A stretch of 64,000 nucleotides of DNA from Flavonifractor sp. An82 (GTDB lineage: Bacteria > Bacillota > Clostridia > Oscillospirales > Oscillospiraceae), in NCBI RefSeq assembly GCF_002159265.1, contig NZ_NFHG01000013.1, positions 1 through 64,000 on the forward strand, read 5' to 3'. The position numbers and the translations under genes were made by a program. The notes beneath the pieces are model-generated. The model had not been told where the DNA came from, made no database searches, and worked only from the letters and a program-made list of their open reading frames with translations. Position 1 is the stretch's first letter; each line of letters opens with the position of its first letter. Below are positions 8,455 to 17,291 of the stretch, one piece after another.

Positions 8455-8649
8455 TCAGTCCACCTGGGGCGTGACGTACCCCTTGGGGGAATCGCGGTGG
8501 ATCAAACTGTCGGCCCGGCGGTTCATTGCCTAGTCCAACTCCTGGCTTACCTCGCTGCCAAAGGGCTGGACCGCTTGGCTTGGAGGGGTGGAGGCGCTGA
8601 GCAATTCGGCCATACCGCTGTTCCCCGCCTGGGAGGCCATAGCAACCAT
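8455..8649 (-). pseudogene. Remnant of a small gene upstream of the kinase-like protein
   Basis: One frame reads MVAMASQAGNSGMAELLSAS and continues with natural-looking residues to SEVSQELD. There it meets an amber codon (8530-8532), and then continues in the same frame with MNRRADSLIHRDSPKGYV to a TGA at 8455. A single CAG-to-TAG change would explain the break. The frame may extend further upstream but no start codon is seen. It ends 8 bases before the kinase-like gene, so the two may once have been one operon. The protein is not recognised. Confidence 0.3.
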
Positions 8650-8792
8650 CCTGTCCGAGTGAGGCGCTTCTTTTTCCGCCTTTGCAGAATCCTTTTTACG
8701 GGAAGCAAAAGGGCTTTTTAATTTACTCCAACCAAGTGGTATGTGCGCTCCGCACCCATGTCAAATTCCCAGGTCAGAACCCAACAAAGCAG

Positions 8793-8821
8793 ATGAAACA
8801 CGTCCCGCAATGTGATATAAT
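8793..8821 (+). promoter_or_regulatory. Promoter of the alpha-galactosidase gene
   Basis: ATGAAA and TATAAT lie 17 bases apart, with an extended -10 (TGTGATATAAT). It is 90 bases before the start codon. No copy of the AACCGGTT operator of the neighbouring LacI regulator is seen here. Confidence 0.6.
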
Positions 8822-8910
8822 ATGGTCCGTTCAGCAGGGCAGATTTGGCGGCCCCCATATACCCCCGATCCTGCCATGCACAACTCTTTCTGTAAAAAGG
8901 ATGAAACCGT

Positions 8911-11091
8911 ATGATTCAATATGACGCTGAGCGCCGCACCCTTACGCTGCACACCCGCAGCACCAGCTATCAGATGAAGATCGATGCCACCGGCGTGCTG
9001 CTTCATACCTATTATGGCGAAAAACTGCGAAACGGGGACCTCTCCCGGCTGATCTGCCCCGAGGACCGGGGCTTCTCCCCCAACCCGGACGAGGTGGGCC
9101 TGGACCGCACCTGGTCTCTGGATACCCAGCCCCAGGAGTATTCCTCCAGCGGCGTGGGCGATTTCCGCCAGCCTGCTCTGGAGGCCGATCTGGCCGACGG
9201 CAGCCATATCGTGGACCTGCGCTATATCCGCCACACCGTTGCAGACGGCAAGTATGCCCTGGAGGGGCTGCCAGCCTTCTATGACGAGGGCGTGACCGCA
9301 CAGACCCTGACGGTGGAACTCCGGGACAAATGCAGCGGTCTGACGGTGGAGCTGCTGTACGGCGTTCTGGAGGAGTACGACATGATCACCCGGGCGGTCC
9401 GGGTACGCAATGACGGGGCTGCCCCCATCGCGCTGACCCGGGTGGCCTCCGCCTGCCTGGACTTCTTCACCGGGGATTGGGATTTCATTACCCTGGGCGG
9501 CGCCTATGCCCGGGAGCGGGAGCCGGTGCGGACTGCCCTGACCCAAGGTGTCCACACAGTGGGCAGCATTCGTGGTGCCTCCAGCCACCAGCAGAACCCC
9601 TTCCTGGTGCTGTGCGACCGGGATGCCACCGAGGATACCGGGCGCTGCTGGGCCATGGCCCTGGTGTACTCCGGCAATTTCCAGGCCACGGTGGAGCACA
9701 CCCAGTTCCATGAGACCCGGATGACCATGGGAATCAACCCCTTCCACTTCTGCTGGCGGCTGGCGCCTGGCGAGACCTTTACTGCGCCGGAGGCCGCCAT
9801 GGTGTTCTCCCGGCAGGGCCTGGGTCATATGAGCCGGATGTTCCACCGGGCCATCCGCCTCAATCTGTGCCGGGGCCCCTGGAAGGACGCCCGCCGTCCC
9901 ATCCTCATCAACAACTGGGAAGCCACCCTTTTCGATTTTGACGCGGACAAGATCTATTCCATCGCCCAGGCCGCCAGCAAGGTGGGCGTGGAGATGATGG
10001 TCATGGACGACGGCTGGTTCGGCCAGCGCAACGACGACTTCGGCGGGCTGGGTGACTGGAACGTCAACCAGCAGAAGCTGCCCGGGGGACTGGCCCCTCT
10101 GGCAGAGCGCATCAAGGGCCTTGGCATGAAGTTTGGCATCTGGGTGGAGCCGGAGATGGTCAACGAGAACTCCGACCTCTATCGGGCCCACCCAGACTGG
10201 GCCTTCCAGGCTCCCGGCCGTCCCGTCACCCGGGGGCGGTACCAGCTGGTACTGGATATCACCCGGGCTGAGGTGCGGCAGTATATCCTGGACAATCTGC
10301 GGGCCATGCTCAAAAGCGCCGACATCTCCTATGTGAAGTGGGACATGAACCGCAGCCTCACCGACGTGTGGAGCGCCGGCCTGCCCGCTGAGCGCCAGGG
10401 GGAGGTGTACCACCGCTTTGTGCTGGGTGTCTATGAGATCCTGGAGGCCCTCCATCAGGAGTTTCCCCAGCTGCTTATTGAAGGATGCTCCGGCGGCGGC
10501 GGCCGCTTCGACTGCGGCATGCTCTACTATACGCCCCAGATCTGGTGCTCCGACAACACCGACGCCATGGACCGGCTGCGCATTCAGTACGGTACCTCCT
10601 ACTGCTACCCCTGCTGCACCATGGGCGCCCATGTGTCCGCCGTGCCCAACGGCCTGACCCATCGTTCCACCCCCTTCCATACCAGGGGCGTGGTGGCTGC
10701 CGCCGGTACTTTCGGCTATGAGCTGGACCTGAACGAGCTGTCTCAGGAGGAACTGGAGGAGGTGGCCCACCAGATCGCCGCTTTCCGGTCCTACTGGGAT
10801 GTGGTGATGCGGGGGGACTATTACCGCCTGACGGACCCCTTCCGGCATGAGTGCTTCTGCGCCTGGATGCACGTGTCCCCCGACCGGGAGCGGGCGGTGG
10901 TCAGTGTGGTCCAGACCCAGCGCCACGCCAATCCGGTGCGGCCCCTGCTGCGGATGAAGGGGCTGGACCCGGACAAGGACTATCTGGTGGAGGGCAAGGT
11001 GTACGGAGGCGACGAGCTGATGTACGCCGGGCTGGCCCTCCCCTTCCTGGACGAGTGCCAGGCCGTACAATATCAGGTCAAACAGGTGTAA
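8911..11091 (+). CDS. Alpha-galactosidase, glycoside hydrolase family 36
   Basis: The enzyme removes alpha-1,6-linked galactose from raffinose, stachyose and melibiose. It is cytoplasmic, since it has no signal peptide. The full length of 726 residues is usual for bacterial GH36. The catalytic nucleophile is Asp478 in YVKWDMNR and the acid/base is Asp548 in WCSDNTDAMDR; both positions match those of well-studied Geobacillus enzymes. Other GH36 marks are MVMDDGWFGQRNDD and GIWVEPEMVNENS. It converges with the sucrose operon, whose transporter could import raffinose; the products would be sucrose for that operon and galactose for galKET at 34-38 kb. Confidence 0.95.
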   Translation: MIQYDAERRTLTLHTRSTSYQMKIDATGVLLHTYYGEKLRNGDLSRLICPEDRGFSPNPDEVGLDRTWSLDTQPQEYSSSGVGDFRQPALEADLADGSHIVDLRYIRHTVADGKYALEGLPAFYDEGVTAQTLTVELRDKCSGLTVELLYGVLEEYDMITRAVRVRNDGAAPIALTRVASACLDFFTGDWDFITLGGAYAREREPVRTALTQGVHTVGSIRGASSHQQNPFLVLCDRDATEDTGRCWAMALVYSGNFQATVEHTQFHETRMTMGINPFHFCWRLAPGETFTAPEAAMVFSRQGLGHMSRMFHRAIRLNLCRGPWKDARRPILINNWEATLFDFDADKIYSIAQAASKVGVEMMVMDDGWFGQRNDDFGGLGDWNVNQQKLPGGLAPLAERIKGLGMKFGIWVEPEMVNENSDLYRAHPDWAFQAPGRPVTRGRYQLVLDITRAEVRQYILDNLRAMLKSADISYVKWDMNRSLTDVWSAGLPAERQGEVYHRFVLGVYEILEALHQEFPQLLIEGCSGGGGRFDCGMLYYTPQIWCSDNTDAMDRLRIQYGTSYCYPCCTMGAHVSAVPNGLTHRSTPFHTRGVVAAAGTFGYELDLNELSQEELEEVAHQIAAFRSYWDVVMRGDYYRLTDPFRHECFCAWMHVSPDRERAVVSVVQTQRHANPVRPLLRMKGLDPDKDYLVEGKVYGGDELMYAGLALPFLDECQAVQYQVKQV

Positions 11092-11092
11092 A

Positions 11093-11133
11093 AAAAGCGG
11101 ATCTGCTGCAAAATGCAGCAGATCCGCTTTTTA
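11093..11133. terminator. Shared bidirectional terminator between convergent genes
   Basis: A long stem (AAAGCGGATCTGCTGCA and its complement) with a loop of three A lies between the alpha-galactosidase and the convergent glucosidase gene. It has A and T runs on both sides. Confidence 0.9.
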
Positions 11134-11139
11134 TATTTG

Positions 11140-12840
11140 TTACTCCAGCACCCAGGCGGCAGCCTGCCAGGGCTGAAATTCCAGCGCCTTGGGGGCGGCG
11201 GGGGCCTCTGCCCAGTTGGCGATGAGCAGACGGCTCTTCCGGCCCGCCAGCTCTTCCGGCAGGGCAAAGGCCGCCGGCTGGCCGGACAGATTGCACACGG
11301 TGAGCAGGGTCCTGCCCTCCAGGGTGCGCAGATAGGCAAACAGCTGGGGGTGATCCGGCAGGATCAGCTTGTAGCTGCCGTATACGATGAGCTCACTGTC
11401 CGGGGAATTGCGGCGCAGGGCGATGAGCTTCTGATAGTAGCGGAACACGGAGTTGGCCCGGCCCAGCTGCTCCCTGGCGTTGATCTCCCGGTAGTTGGGA
11501 TTGACCATGATCCAGGGATTACCGGCGGTAAATCCGGCGTTGGGGGAGTCGTCCCACTGGAAGGGGGTGCGGGCGTTGTCCCGGCTCTTGTAGGCGATGG
11601 CCTCCAGCAGCTCCTCCGGCTGGAAGACGCCGCGGGCGGTGAGGTCATGGTAGGCGTTGATGGACTCCAGGTCCCGGTAGTTCTCGATGGGACCAAAGGG
11701 TACGTTGGTCATGCCCAGCTCCTCCCCCTGATAGACGTAGGGGGTGCCCTGCATCAGGTGGAGGCAGGTGGCGATGCACTTGGCGGAAAGTTCCCGATAC
11801 CGGGGAGAGTCGTCCCCCAGCCGGGAGACGATGCGGGGCTGGTCATGGTTGCAGAAGTAGAGGCTGTTCCAGGCCACGTCCTCCAGCTCGTTCTGCCACC
11901 GGGACAGCAGCTTCTTGAGGGCCGCCAGGTCGATTTTCCGGGTGCTCCACTTGCCGGTGACCGCGTCGCCGCCGTCCAAGTCCACATGCTCGAACTGGAA
12001 CACCATGTTCAGCTCAGTGCCCTGGGCGTTGGCGTACTGCTTGGCCTGGTCGATGGTCACACCGGCGCACTCACCCACGGTGAGCAGATCATATTTGGAG
12101 AGCACCTTCTGACGCATCTCCTGCAGATACTCATGGACGTGGGGGCCGTTGCAGCAGCCCAGATTGCAGGAGGCGTAGGGGGCGCCGCCGGTGGGCATGT
12201 CGGGCAGGCCGTCCCGCTTGGAGATCATGGAGATGACGTCCATGCGGAAGCCGTCGATGCCCTTGTCGCACCACCAGGTCATCATATCAAAGACGGCGGT
12301 GCGTACTTCCGGATTGTCCCAGTTCAGGTCGGGCTGCTTGGGGGAGAAGCAGTGGAGGTAGTACATACCGGTGGCGTCGTCGTAGGTCCAGGCAGAGCCG
12401 GAGAAGGCGGAACCCCAGTTGTTGGGCTCTCTGCCGTCCTTGCCCTCCCGCCAGATGTAGAAGTCCCGCTTGGGGTTGTCCTTGGACTGGCGGCTCTCCA
12501 CAAACCAGGCGTGCTCGTCGGAGGTGTGGTTGACCACCAGATCCATGACGATTTTGATGCCCCGGGCGTGGGCCTGGGCCAGCAGCGTGTCGAAGTCGGC
12601 CATGGTGCCGAACTCCTCCATAATGGCCTGATAGTCGCTGATGTCATAGCCGTTGTCGTCGTTGGGGGAGCGGTAGACAGGGGAGAGCCAGATCACATTG
12701 GCGCCCAGCTCCTTGATGTAGTCCAGCTTGCTGGTGATGCCGGGCAGATCCCCAATGCCGTCGCCATTGGAATCGCAGAAGCTGCGAGGATAGATCTGGT
12801 AGATGACACTTTCTTTCCACCATGCTTTGTTCATGACCAT
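11140..12840 (-). CDS. Oligo-1,6-glucosidase/alpha-glucosidase, GH13 subfamily 31-like
   Basis: A cytoplasmic glucosidase of 566 residues that would split isomalto-oligosaccharides, or possibly sucrose or its isomers. The GH13 marks are complete: WWKESVIYQIYPRSF at the start, MDLVVNHTS, the nucleophile Asp in GIDGFRMDVI, the acid/base Glu in LLTVGECAG and FCNHDQPRIVSRLGD. I chose ATG 12840 because GGAGGAG precedes it; it lies one base after the stop of the upstream gene, so translation is coupled. It is the last gene of the operon. The exact substrate cannot be told from the family alone. Confidence 0.88.
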   Translation of the reverse strand: MVMNKAWWKESVIYQIYPRSFCDSNGDGIGDLPGITSKLDYIKELGANVIWLSPVYRSPNDDNGYDISDYQAIMEEFGTMADFDTLLAQAHARGIKIVMDLVVNHTSDEHAWFVESRQSKDNPKRDFYIWREGKDGREPNNWGSAFSGSAWTYDDATGMYYLHCFSPKQPDLNWDNPEVRTAVFDMMTWWCDKGIDGFRMDVISMISKRDGLPDMPTGGAPYASCNLGCCNGPHVHEYLQEMRQKVLSKYDLLTVGECAGVTIDQAKQYANAQGTELNMVFQFEHVDLDGGDAVTGKWSTRKIDLAALKKLLSRWQNELEDVAWNSLYFCNHDQPRIVSRLGDDSPRYRELSAKCIATCLHLMQGTPYVYQGEELGMTNVPFGPIENYRDLESINAYHDLTARGVFQPEELLEAIAYKSRDNARTPFQWDDSPNAGFTAGNPWIMVNPNYREINAREQLGRANSVFRYYQKLIALRRNSPDSELIVYGSYKLILPDHPQLFAYLRTLEGRTLLTVCNLSGQPAAFALPEELAGRKSRLLIANWAEAPAAPKALEFQPWQAAAWVLE

Positions 12841-12841
12841 A

Positions 12842-14845
12842 TCACTCCTCCGTGTGCAGGAACCAGGCAAAGCCGTAGGGATAGAGCTTTACCTGACTGA
12901 GATCATCAAAGGTCCCGCCGTAGATCAGCTCCTCGAAGGGACCCTGATCGGCGTTGGAGACGGTGACAAATTCCTGACTGAAGTTAAACAGGGCGATGAG
13001 CTTGCGGCCCTGGTACCACCGGCCGATGCCCAGCACCCGGCTGTCCCCGGTGTCAAAGGTCCACATATCTGCCCGGGCGTCGAAGGCGGGCTCCGCCGCC
13101 CGCAGCTCCTCCAGCCGCCGCAGGCCGATGAACTGCTTGCCCTGGCGGGTGGTGGGATCGTGGCGCAGTTTGGCCATATCCCACTGGAAGTCGCCCCGGT
13201 GGATATAGCGGCTGTCGTCCCGCTTCTCCCCGTCGTGGTGGTAGGAGTAATCGTTGAGCTGCCCCACCTCGTCCCCGCTGTACAGCACGGGGATGCCGCT
13301 CTGGGTGAGCATCCAGGCGTGGAGCATCAGATCGCAGGACACCGACCGCTCCAGCTTGAGGGGGTCCCGCTCATAGTCGGCGGCCTCCACCCCGCACAGG
13401 GAAGCGGTGGTGCCGCACAGCCGGGCGTCTCCCAGCCGGGGGTCGTCGTTGTACAGCTCACCCCGGCTGTCGCTGCCGGGTAGCTTGCCGGTGAAGAAAT
13501 CGTTGAGATACTTCTTGTGGGCAACCTCATCGGTGCCGAAGTGGGCCTTCAGCCAGGGGTAGTCCAGGCCCCAGCCGATGTCGTCGTGGCAGCGCAGGTA
13601 GTTGAGGAAGAGAAAGTCCCGGGGCAGGGCGCACACCGCATCCACCTGATGACGCAGCAGGGATACGTCGGCGGTGGCCAGGGTGTGCCAGGTAGTGGCC
13701 ATGGTGGTCACGTTGTAGAGCATATGGCATTCCGGCTTGTCGGTGCTGCCGAAGTAGGGGGCCACCTTGGCGGGCTCCATCACCACCTCGCCCAGCAGCA
13801 GCACGCTGGGGCAGACGATCTCGCACACCATGCGCATCATCCGCACCAGGGTGTGGACCTGGGGCAGGTTGCGGCAGTCGGCGCCCAGCTCCTTCCAGAT
13901 GTAGGGCACCGCGTCCAGCCGGATCACGTCGATGCCCCGGTTGGCCAGGTAGAGCAGGTTCTCGGCCATGTCATTGAACACCATGGGGTTAGCGTAGTTC
14001 AGGTCCCACTGGTAGGGATAGAAGTTGGTCATGACCACCTGCTTGCAGTCGTCCAGCCAGGTGAAGCTGCCGGGGGCGGTGGTGGGAAAGACCTGGGGCA
14101 CGGTTTTCTCAAACTCCCGGGGGATATCCCAGCTGTCATAGAAGAAATAGCGATCCCGGTAGCCCGGCTCGCCCGCCCGGGCCTTTTTGGCCCACTCGTG
14201 GTCCTCGCTGGTGTGGTTCATCACGAAGTCCAGGCACAGGCTGATGCCGTCCTTCCGGCAGGAATCCGCCAGATGCTCCAGGTCGGCCATGTTGCCCAGC
14301 TCGGGCTGCACCTTGCGGAAGTTGGAGACGGCGTAGCCGCCGTCACTGCGTCCCTTGGGGCTCTCCAGCAGGGGCATGAGATGGAGGTAGTTCACGCCGC
14401 ACTCCTTCAGGTAGGGCAGCTTTGCCGCCACCCCGTTGAGGGTGCCGGCAAAGGCGTTGGTGTAGAGCATCATGCCCAGCAGCTCCCGGCGGCGGTACCA
14501 GTTGGGGTCAGCCTCCCGCCGGACGTCCTGCACCCGCAGGTCGGACTTACGCTCTTCCCAGCTCCGGCGGAGCATCTGGGTAAAATAATCGAAGGCGCCC
14601 AGATCGCCGTGGTACAGCTCGCAGTAGAGCCACTTCAATTCGTCGTAATGCCGGGCCAGACGGCGCTCAAAGACGGAGCTATCCTCCCCGATGCCCACCT
14701 GAGCGGGAGTCAGGGGGTCTGCCGCCTTGGCTTTCCTTTTGCTTTTGGCCGCCTTGGGAGCCGGTGCTTCTGCGGCCTGCTGTACCAGCAGGTCGGTCTG
14801 TCCGGCGGCGGTCGCGGCAGCTTCCTTGGTCTGCTTACGCTTCAT
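12842..14845 (-). CDS. Amylosucrase-type GH13 enzyme (GH13_4)
   Basis: Amylosucrase transfers glucose from sucrose onto an alpha-1,4-glucan and releases fructose. The protein has 667 residues, near the family's usual length, with an N-terminal helical domain (about 50-150) and then the barrel: FVMNHTSEDHEWA, the nucleophile Asp in GIDVIRLDAVPYIW, the Glu in VLLLGEVV and the Asp in NYLRCHDDIGWGL. The first ~45 residues are rich in Ala and Lys and look disordered. ATG 14845 is supported by AGGAGG upstream; it overlaps the end of the fructokinase gene by 11 bases. The fructose released would be used by that kinase. Sucrose hydrolase is a related alternative. Confidence 0.85.
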   Translation of the reverse strand: MKRKQTKEAAATAAGQTDLLVQQAAEAPAPKAAKSKRKAKAADPLTPAQVGIGEDSSVFERRLARHYDELKWLYCELYHGDLGAFDYFTQMLRRSWEERKSDLRVQDVRREADPNWYRRRELLGMMLYTNAFAGTLNGVAAKLPYLKECGVNYLHLMPLLESPKGRSDGGYAVSNFRKVQPELGNMADLEHLADSCRKDGISLCLDFVMNHTSEDHEWAKKARAGEPGYRDRYFFYDSWDIPREFEKTVPQVFPTTAPGSFTWLDDCKQVVMTNFYPYQWDLNYANPMVFNDMAENLLYLANRGIDVIRLDAVPYIWKELGADCRNLPQVHTLVRMMRMVCEIVCPSVLLLGEVVMEPAKVAPYFGSTDKPECHMLYNVTTMATTWHTLATADVSLLRHQVDAVCALPRDFLFLNYLRCHDDIGWGLDYPWLKAHFGTDEVAHKKYLNDFFTGKLPGSDSRGELYNDDPRLGDARLCGTTASLCGVEAADYERDPLKLERSVSCDLMLHAWMLTQSGIPVLYSGDEVGQLNDYSYHHDGEKRDDSRYIHRGDFQWDMAKLRHDPTTRQGKQFIGLRRLEELRAAEPAFDARADMWTFDTGDSRVLGIGRWYQGRKLIALFNFSQEFVTVSNADQGPFEELIYGGTFDDLSQVKLYPYGFAWFLHTEE

Positions 14846-15791
14846 GGGCGTTGCCTCCTTCCTCCAGCTCTGCCAGGGTGGGCATGGCGGGGATGGCTCC
14901 GCTGCGGGAGCAGGTTTTGGAGGCCGCCCGGTTGGCAAAGGCAAGGATGGCTTCCAGCTCCGGGGCGGTCAGGCCCTCCAGGGGCTTCTGGCCCCGTGCT
15001 ACCAGACGGCTGAGCACCGCGCCCAGGAAGGTGTCCCCGGCGCCGTTGGTGTCAGCCACGGTGGTGGCTACGCCGGGCACCAGACCGGTCCGGCCCTGCC
15101 AGCGGTAGAAGGAACCCTTGTCGCCCAGAGTTACAAGGATGAGGCGGATGCCCTGGGCCTCCAGCAGCCGGGTGCCCTCCTCCGGATCATTGGTGCCGGT
15201 GATGAGGGGCAGCTCCTCGTCGGACAGCTTGAGCACATCCACAAGGGGCAGCGGCTTCTTCATCCACTCCACCGCCTCTTCCTGGCTGTTCCACAGGGCG
15301 TCCCGGTAGTTGGGGTCGTAGCTTACCAGCACACCCTTCTCCCGGGCGCTCTGGGCGGCGAAGAGGGTGGCCTCCCGGGCGTCACCGGCGGTCAGGCTCA
15401 CCGAGCCGAAGTGGAGGACCTTGCTCCCGGCGATCAGCCCGGTGTCCACCTCCTCCAGCTTCAGGTTGCAGTCTGCCCCCCGCACAAAGCGGAAGGAGCG
15501 CTCACCGGTGTCAGACACCGCCACCACGGCCATGGTGGTGGCGGCCTCGTCGGTCCGCAGGCCGGACACATTTACCCGGTTTTCCTCCAGCACCCGGGTC
15601 AGGTAGGCCCCAAAGCCATCCTGACCCACCTTGCCGATAAACGCGGTATTGGCCCCCAGCCGGGCAGCGGCCACCGCCACATTGGCGGGGGCGCCGCCGG
15701 GGTTAGCGGCGAACAGAGGTACCTTTTGCTCATTGACCCCGGTCTGGGTCAGGTCGATCAATACTTCGCCAATGGCGGTAATATCCATCAT
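14835..15791 (-). CDS. Fructokinase, PfkB family
   Basis: This sugar kinase phosphorylates fructose freed from sucrose by the GH32 enzyme and the amylosucrase next to it. At 318 residues it is full length. It shows the two PfkB signatures: the N-terminal glycine-rich region NPGGAPANVAVAAARLG (about 30-46) and the C-terminal DTNGAGDTFLGAVLSRL, with the catalytic Asp in GAGD. Two ATG codons stand in a row at 15791 and 15788; AAGGA precedes the first. The sugar is inferred from the neighbours. Confidence 0.9.
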   Translation of the reverse strand: MMDITAIGEVLIDLTQTGVNEQKVPLFAANPGGAPANVAVAAARLGANTAFIGKVGQDGFGAYLTRVLEENRVNVSGLRTDEAATTMAVVAVSDTGERSFRFVRGADCNLKLEEVDTGLIAGSKVLHFGSVSLTAGDAREATLFAAQSAREKGVLVSYDPNYRDALWNSQEEAVEWMKKPLPLVDVLKLSDEELPLITGTNDPEEGTRLLEAQGIRLILVTLGDKGSFYRWQGRTGLVPGVATTVADTNGAGDTFLGAVLSRLVARGQKPLEGLTAPELEAILAFANRAASKTCSRSGAIPAMPTLAELEEGGNAHEA

Positions 15792-15839
15792 GGATGATCC
15801 TTCCCTTTCTCCTTGAAATCCAAAATCCGCCGGAGGACC

Positions 15840-17180
15840 TCAGCTGTCCTCTTTCAGGGTAAACAGAGCCTCCACCGGACCTTCCAGCCGGTCTTTCAGT
15901 CCGTAGACCACATGGCTGACCACATAGCGCCCACCGTCCACAAACACCTCTATGAGGTGGTCGTCCACAAAGATATCCAGCCGGCAGCTTTCCCCGTCCA
16001 GCACGGGGGTTTGGGCGGCGGTTCGATAGTTGGGCAGATGGGGAAACACCTGGCTGCGGTCGGTGACGACCCGGCCTCCCTCCAGCGCAATGCGGTAGCC
16101 GCACACGTCCAGCGCCTCTCCGTCCCGGAGGGTGGCCTTCAGCCGGAAGGGCCGCTGCCGGATTGCCTGCGCCCAGTTGTCCGCCATAGGGCGGAACAGC
16201 TTCTCCACATTGGAGTGGGGGGCAAAGCAGACCTTGCCCTGCCGCAGCTCCATCACCCGGGGCAGGCTCATCATGCCGTTCCAGGGGCCCCGGCCGTCGC
16301 CCGGGTCTTCTGCCGCCTGGGGCATACGCATCCAGCCGATCAGCACGCGACGGCCCTCGCTGTCCAGCGTAGTTTGGGGGGCATAGAGGTCCAGGCCGTA
16401 GTCCACAAATTCCATGGCCCCCTTGAGGGAGAGAGTGCAGGTCTGATGGTCAAAGTCGGCCAGCCCCCACATGGCATGGTTGGCATACTCGATCTCCGGC
16501 GGGGTGACGCCCATGGGGGAGCCCAGCAGCACGTGTTCCTCGCCCAGCTGGAACAGGTCGGGGCACTCCAGCATGGTGCGGAATTCCGGGGAGGTATACT
16601 GGTTCACATACTCCCAGTGCAGCGCGTCCCGGCTGTGGTAAAAGAGGGCCTTGCCCTGCTCCTTGCGGAAGGTGCTGCCCAAGATCATGTAATAGAGTCC
16701 GTCCTGCTTCCATACCTTGGGATCTCGGGTGTCCTTGGCATCGCCCAGGGACTCGTCGGCCAGCACCGGGATGATCTGGCGCTTGGCTCCCATGTTATCA
16801 AAAGTGCGGCCGTCCTCCGAGATCACCATGGCCTGGCTGGTCACAAAGGCGTCGTCGGGCGGGATGTGGATGTCCTCCTCGTCCTGCCGGAGGTAGCGCA
16901 CGGCGGAGTAGTACAGACACAGCTTTCCGTCCAGCTCCAGGGCGGTGCCCGAAAAGACGCCGTTTTGGTCGTAGCCCTTGGTGGGGTAGAGAGCCACCCC
17001 CAGGTGCTCCCAGTGGACCAGGTCGCGGCTCACCGCGTGGCCCCAGTGCATGGTGCCCCACCGGGGGGCATAGGGGAAGTATTGGTAAAAGAGGTGGTAC
17101 TCACCTCGGTAATAGATAAAGCCGTTGGGATCGTTGATCCAGTTTCCCGGCGCTTTCATGTGCAGGGTGTCTTTCCACAT
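15840..17180 (-). CDS. Sucrose hydrolase / beta-fructofuranosidase, GH32
   Basis: The enzyme splits sucrose or sucrose-6-phosphate, and possibly short fructans, in the cytoplasm. The three GH32 catalytic blocks are present: WINDPNG (nucleophile Asp) near residues 15-21, the RDP triad in DTRDPKVW, and the acid/base Glu in MLECPDLFQ. A C-terminal beta-sandwich follows. ATG 17180 gives 446 residues and the usual start before the WINDPNG block. The locus has an ABC transporter and no PTS, so unphosphorylated sucrose is the likely substrate. An 18-bp hairpin separates it from the transporter genes. Confidence 0.92.
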   Translation of the reverse strand: MWKDTLHMKAPGNWINDPNGFIYYRGEYHLFYQYFPYAPRWGTMHWGHAVSRDLVHWEHLGVALYPTKGYDQNGVFSGTALELDGKLCLYYSAVRYLRQDEEDIHIPPDDAFVTSQAMVISEDGRTFDNMGAKRQIIPVLADESLGDAKDTRDPKVWKQDGLYYMILGSTFRKEQGKALFYHSRDALHWEYVNQYTSPEFRTMLECPDLFQLGEEHVLLGSPMGVTPPEIEYANHAMWGLADFDHQTCTLSLKGAMEFVDYGLDLYAPQTTLDSEGRRVLIGWMRMPQAAEDPGDGRGPWNGMMSLPRVMELRQGKVCFAPHSNVEKLFRPMADNWAQAIRQRPFRLKATLRDGEALDVCGYRIALEGGRVVTDRSQVFPHLPNYRTAAQTPVLDGESCRLDIFVDDHLIEVFVDGGRYVVSHVVYGLKDRLEGPVEALFTLKEDS

Positions 17181-17241
17181 GGGTGTGCCTTGTCTCCTTT
17201 CCCTATTGCCCCCAGGGCAATGCTGAAAGCAGTATAACCGA

Positions 17242-17280
17242 AATTCTACCACAAGGGCAAGATGCCCTTGTGGTAGAATT
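17242..17280. terminator. Perfect 18-bp hairpin between transporter and enzyme genes
   Basis: The arms AATTCTACCACAAGGGCA and the exact complement enclose a 3-base loop. It lies 11 bases after the permease stop codon and 62 bases before the GH32 start. There is no real T run behind it on the minus strand, so it may act as a partial terminator or a block to mRNA decay that keeps transporter mRNA more abundant than enzyme mRNA. Confidence 0.6.
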
Positions 17281-17291
17281 GGACAGGTTTG

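Noticed and set aside
8761-11070. Long open frame on the strand opposite the alpha-galactosidase
   Set aside because: It mirrors a well-conserved GH36 gene in a GC-rich region. Its translation is rich in His, Val, Gly and Pro with no domain, and it has no ribosome site. Similar long antisense frames opposite amylosucrase, xdhA, mglABC and the ribosomal genes were rejected for the same reason.
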